A stretch of DNA of 9,164 bases, taken from the NCBI GenBank assembly GCA_030705745.1, contig JAUZPT010000099.1:1-9164 (forward strand). Reading direction: 5' to 3'. The position numbers were made by a program, and so were the translations under genes. Source of the stretch: Bacillota bacterium. Lineage in GTDB: Bacteria > Bacillota > Bacilli > Bacillales > Cytobacillaceae. This document shows positions 7,600 to 9,164 of the stretch, piece by piece; the first letter of the stretch is position 1; each line of letters opens with the position of its first letter. The notes below the pieces were generated by a model. It saw nothing but the letters and a program-made list of their open reading frames with translations, searched no databases and was not told the DNA's origin.

Positions 7600-7635
7600 G
7601 TGGACAAAAAACTCTTTACCCTTATATTTCGATAG
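7600..7635 (+). CDS. Possible 11-codon ORF behind a strong Shine-Dalgarno
   Basis: A G-rich site, GGGGGGAGG at 7580-7588, lies just after the membrane-protein stop codon. It is followed 11 bases later by GTG GAC AAA, opening a frame that encodes MDKKLFTLIFR and stops at TAG. The coding span sits between two convergent genes. It could be a short translated peptide, the remnant of a lost gene start, or chance. No similarity is recognised. Confidence 0.2.
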   Translation: MDKKLFTLIFR

Positions 7636-7648
7636 CTTTGCAATAAAA

Positions 7649-7679
7649 AGGCCGTTCCGGATCGACTCCAGAACGGCTT
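7649..7679 (-). terminator. Terminator for the minus-strand yfmJ gene
   Basis: GCCGTTC (7651-7657) pairs with GAACGGC (7671-7677), and GGA/TCC pairing (7659-7661 with 7667-7669) continues the stem past one C/A mismatch. The U tract (TTTTT after GGCC) is on the minus strand, reading from yfmJ. On the plus strand the tail is CTTCATTTG, so it is a poorer terminator for the membrane-protein gene, though it may work in both directions. Confidence 0.8.
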
Positions 7680-7682
7680 CAT

Positions 7683-7707
7683 TTGAATAATAATGATTAT
7701 TATTCAA
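7683..7707. repeat. 25-base AT-rich palindrome across the yfmJ stop codon, Fur/PerR-box-like
   Basis: The arms TTGAATAATAAT (7683-7694) and ATTATTATTCAA (7696-7707) are perfectly complementary around one central G. The inner 15 bases read TAATAAT-G-ATTATTA, which differs from the Fur-family 7-1-7 consensus (TGATAAT-N-ATTATCA) by one base per arm; it differs from the PerR consensus by the same amount. It overlaps the yfmJ TAA (7700-7702) and lies next to the terminator. Confidence 0.75.
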
Positions 7708-8704
7708 TTTCAGCTACTTTAACAAGTGCCTTTCCAAGATTTGCACCTTTGAAAAGATCCAGAAAAGCATCTATTGTATTGTCAAAACCTTCTGTAATTG
7801 TTTCTTCATATTTTAGCTTGCCAGTGGTTAACCATTCTGCCAATGCCTTGATTCCTTCACTAAAGCGAGGTGTATAATTACCTACAGTAAAGCCTTGCAT
7901 TAATGAGCTTGTCTTGATGAGATAGGTTTGAACACGCGGACCAATATCAGCTTCGGCATTATTGTAGGAAGAAATCGCCCCGCATACGGGAATCCTCGCA
8001 AAATTATTCAAAAGTGGGAAAACGGAATCTGCTATTACTCCACCTACATTTTCAAAATAAACGTCAATTCCATCTGGGCATGCATCCTGAAGTGATGAAC
8101 CAATATCTTCAGAATTATAGTTAATGGCTGCGTCAAATCCTAATTCGTCCGTCAAAAATTTAACTTTTTCATCGGAACCAGCTATACCAACAACACGAGC
8201 ACCTTTGATTTTCGCAATTTGGCCAACAATAGAACCTACAGCTCCTGCAGCACCTGATACAACAACTGTCTCTCCTTCCTTTGGTTTACCAATATCCAAT
8301 AATCCGAAGTATGCTGTTAACCCAGTCATGCCCAAAACACTTAAATAAGCGGATACAGGAGCAAGATTTGGATCAATTTTTCGGACAGATTTTTCGCCTG
8401 CAATCGAATATTCTTGCCACCCAAGTGATCCCAAAACGAAATCTCCTTTTTGGAAAAGGTCTGATTGTGATTCTGTAACTTGACCCACCACTCCGCTTTT
8501 AATGACTTCATTCAATTTAAAAGGGGGAATATATGACTTAGTATCATTCATTCGTCCTCTTAAATAAGGATCGACGGAAATATACAAGGTACGGATTAGA
8601 ACTTCCCCTTTTGCAGGCTTTCCAATTGGAGCTTGTACCACTCCAAAATTTTCATGTGTTGGAGTTCCACTCGGTCTATTTTTTAAAATTATTTGTTTTT
8701 GCAT
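7700..8704 (-). CDS. yfmJ: NADP-dependent oxidoreductase, zinc-independent MDR family (YfmJ/CurA type)
   Basis: Cytosolic medium-chain reductase that should reduce the double bond of enones or related alpha,beta-unsaturated carbonyls with NADPH. The 334-residue product closely resembles B. subtilis YfmJ (about 339 residues). Landmarks are LYISVDPYLRGRM (about 40-52), GMTGLTAYFGLLDIG (125-139), the Rossmann loop SGAAGAVGS (150-158) followed by GARVVGIAGSDEK, FENVGG (218-223), and the C-terminal ITEGFDN and FKGANLGKALVKV segments. There are no structural or catalytic zinc cysteines. The start chosen is the ATG at 8704, preceded by AAAGGACG (8711-8718) at 6 bases. An in-frame ATG at 8785 would add 27 residues unlike the family and has no ribosome binding site. 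The gene converges with the membrane-protein gene, ends at its own terminator, and diverges from the DUF2294 gene. Confidence 0.92.
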   Translation of the reverse strand: MQKQIILKNRPSGTPTHENFGVVQAPIGKPAKGEVLIRTLYISVDPYLRGRMNDTKSYIPPFKLNEVIKSGVVGQVTESQSDLFQKGDFVLGSLGWQEYSIAGEKSVRKIDPNLAPVSAYLSVLGMTGLTAYFGLLDIGKPKEGETVVVSGAAGAVGSIVGQIAKIKGARVVGIAGSDEKVKFLTDELGFDAAINYNSEDIGSSLQDACPDGIDVYFENVGGVIADSVFPLLNNFARIPVCGAISSYNNAEADIGPRVQTYLIKTSSLMQGFTVGNYTPRFSEGIKALAEWLTTGKLKYEETITEGFDNTIDAFLDLFKGANLGKALVKVAEIE

Positions 8705-8746
8705 CTTATTCGTCCTTTCATCTTTAGAGGGAATATGTACTTTATT

Positions 8747-8775
8747 ACTATACCTTAAAAGAATATATCTTAAAA
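8747..8775 (-). promoter_or_regulatory. Candidate sigma-A promoter of yfmJ
   Basis: On the minus strand TATAGT (8752-8747) matches the -10 consensus at five of six bases and lies about 43 bases before the start codon. A 17-base spacer leads to TTTTAA (8775-8770), a weak -35. The spacer contains an AAGA/TCTT inverted repeat around ATATA (8759-8771) that could be an operator. Only the -10 is convincing. Confidence 0.35.
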
Positions 8776-8831
8776 TGAAATGCACTTTTGTTGCAATTTA
8801 AGAAGAAAAAGGAAGATTGCGGACAAAGTTT

Positions 8832-8861
8832 TAGACAAGTTTGGAAAAGTTGATTTAATAT
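8832..8861 (+). promoter_or_regulatory. Candidate promoter of the DUF2294 gene
   Basis: TAGACA (8832-8837) matches the -35 consensus at five of six bases. After 18 bases comes TAATAT (8856-8861), a four-of-six -10. The -10 lies within the palindrome TTAATATATTAA (8855-8866). The start codon is about 65 bases downstream. The assignment rests on hexamer similarity only. Confidence 0.3.
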
Positions 8862-8881
8862 ATTAACTTAGAAACTGCAAC

Positions 8882-8907
8882 TTTGAATTCAAAAAATACT
8901 TTTTGAA
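8882..8907 (+). promoter_or_regulatory. Overlapping palindromes just upstream of the DUF2294 ribosome binding site
   Basis: TTTGAATTCAAA (8882-8893) is a perfect 12-base palindrome. It overlaps a second inverted repeat, TTCAAAAA (8888-8895) with TTTTTGAA (8900-8907), around ATAC. The second ends 4 bases before the AAGGAG site. It could be an operator, or a weak hairpin in the mRNA leader that affects translation; as a terminator it lacks GC pairs. Confidence 0.5.
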
Positions 8908-8927
8908 AATTAAGGAGAATTCCTACA

Positions 8928-9164
8928 ATGACAAAAATGATACACGATTTTAACGACATTATCCGAAAGGTTCGCAAAAATTTATTTGGAAAAGGACCGG
9001 AAAGGATCCATACAGTTTTTGTGGAAAATATGGCTATTTCAACGCTTTATGGAAACTTGACTTCCACTGAGAAATTTATTGTCGGAGAAACGGAAGGAAG
9101 AGATATGGTCCATACAGCGAGAACAAAGATGATTCAAAAAGTTTATATGGCGAGTACTCCTGAG
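8928..9164 (+). CDS. DUF2294 / MpsC-like protein, 3' end outside window
   Basis: The first 79 codons of a small cytosolic protein, cut by the right edge. ATG 8928 follows AAGGAG (8912-8917) at 10 bases. The visible sequence has an N-terminal helix, then LFGKGPERIHTVFVENMAIS, YGNLTSTEKF and ETEGRDMVHTARTKMI, the layout of DUF2294 proteins (typically about 110-120 residues). That family is now linked by name to MpsC of the MpsABC membrane-potential/bicarbonate system of staphylococci, but many Bacillus copies stand alone and no mpsA or mpsB is visible here. Function in this organism is unknown. It is divergent from yfmJ. Confidence 0.85.
   Translation, partial: MTKMIHDFNDIIRKVRKNLFGKGPERIHTVFVENMAISTLYGNLTSTEKFIVGETEGRDMVHTARTKMIQKVYMASTPE

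Noticed and set aside
8705..8785. 27-residue N-terminal extension of yfmJ from the ATG at 8785
   Set aside because: It has no ribosome binding site, is unlike the family, and overlaps the likely promoter. ATG 8704 has AAAGGACG at good spacing and gives the normal family length.

Overview
The window looks like a chromosomal segment from a low-GC, endospore-type member of the Bacillaceae. The evidence is AT-rich DNA, strong AGGAGG-type ribosome binding sites, hairpin-plus-U-tract terminators, and proteins of Bacillus type: a KinA-like kinase core, a YocH-type wall protein, a YfmJ-type oxidoreductase and a DUF2294 protein. Genus is not determined. There are six substantially complete protein genes, two of them cut or interrupted in some sense, plus one cut by the right edge. 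No rRNA, tRNA, CRISPR array or insertion sequence was seen.

Layout. Positions 1-2538 (+) hold the 3' part of a sensor histidine kinase: MHYT membrane sensor, three near-identical PAS domains, then HisKA and HATPase. It ends at a terminator. Positions 2748-4835 (+) hold one formate dehydrogenase H-type gene (fdhF). Its reading frame contains an in-frame TGA at 3156-3158, exactly where E. coli FdhF has its catalytic selenocysteine. The TGA is followed at the right spacing by a hairpin with a GGUCU loop (bSECIS). A naive annotation would call two broken ORFs or a pseudogene; I call one 695-residue selenoprotein. It has its own terminator. Positions 5092-5907 (+) hold a secreted LysM-LysM-3D cell-wall protein (YocH type) with a strong terminator. 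Positions 6107-6802 (+) hold the pseudouridine synthase RluF. Positions 6927-7574 (+) hold an uncharacterised multi-pass membrane protein. Positions 7700-8704 (-) hold a YfmJ/CurA-type NADP-dependent oxidoreductase, convergent with the membrane protein. Positions 8928-9164 (+) are the start of a DUF2294/MpsC-like gene, divergent from yfmJ.

The genes do not form an obvious single pathway. Most are monocistronic units separated by terminators. The main result is the selenocysteine-dependent formate dehydrogenase. It implies that this Bacillaceae genome should also carry selA, selB, selC and selD, plus molybdopterin cofactor synthesis and fdhD; none of these is inside the window. Secondary points are the exact 128-residue PAS triplication, a Fur/PerR-like palindrome straddling the yfmJ stop codon, and a cluster of palindromes ahead of the DUF2294 gene.
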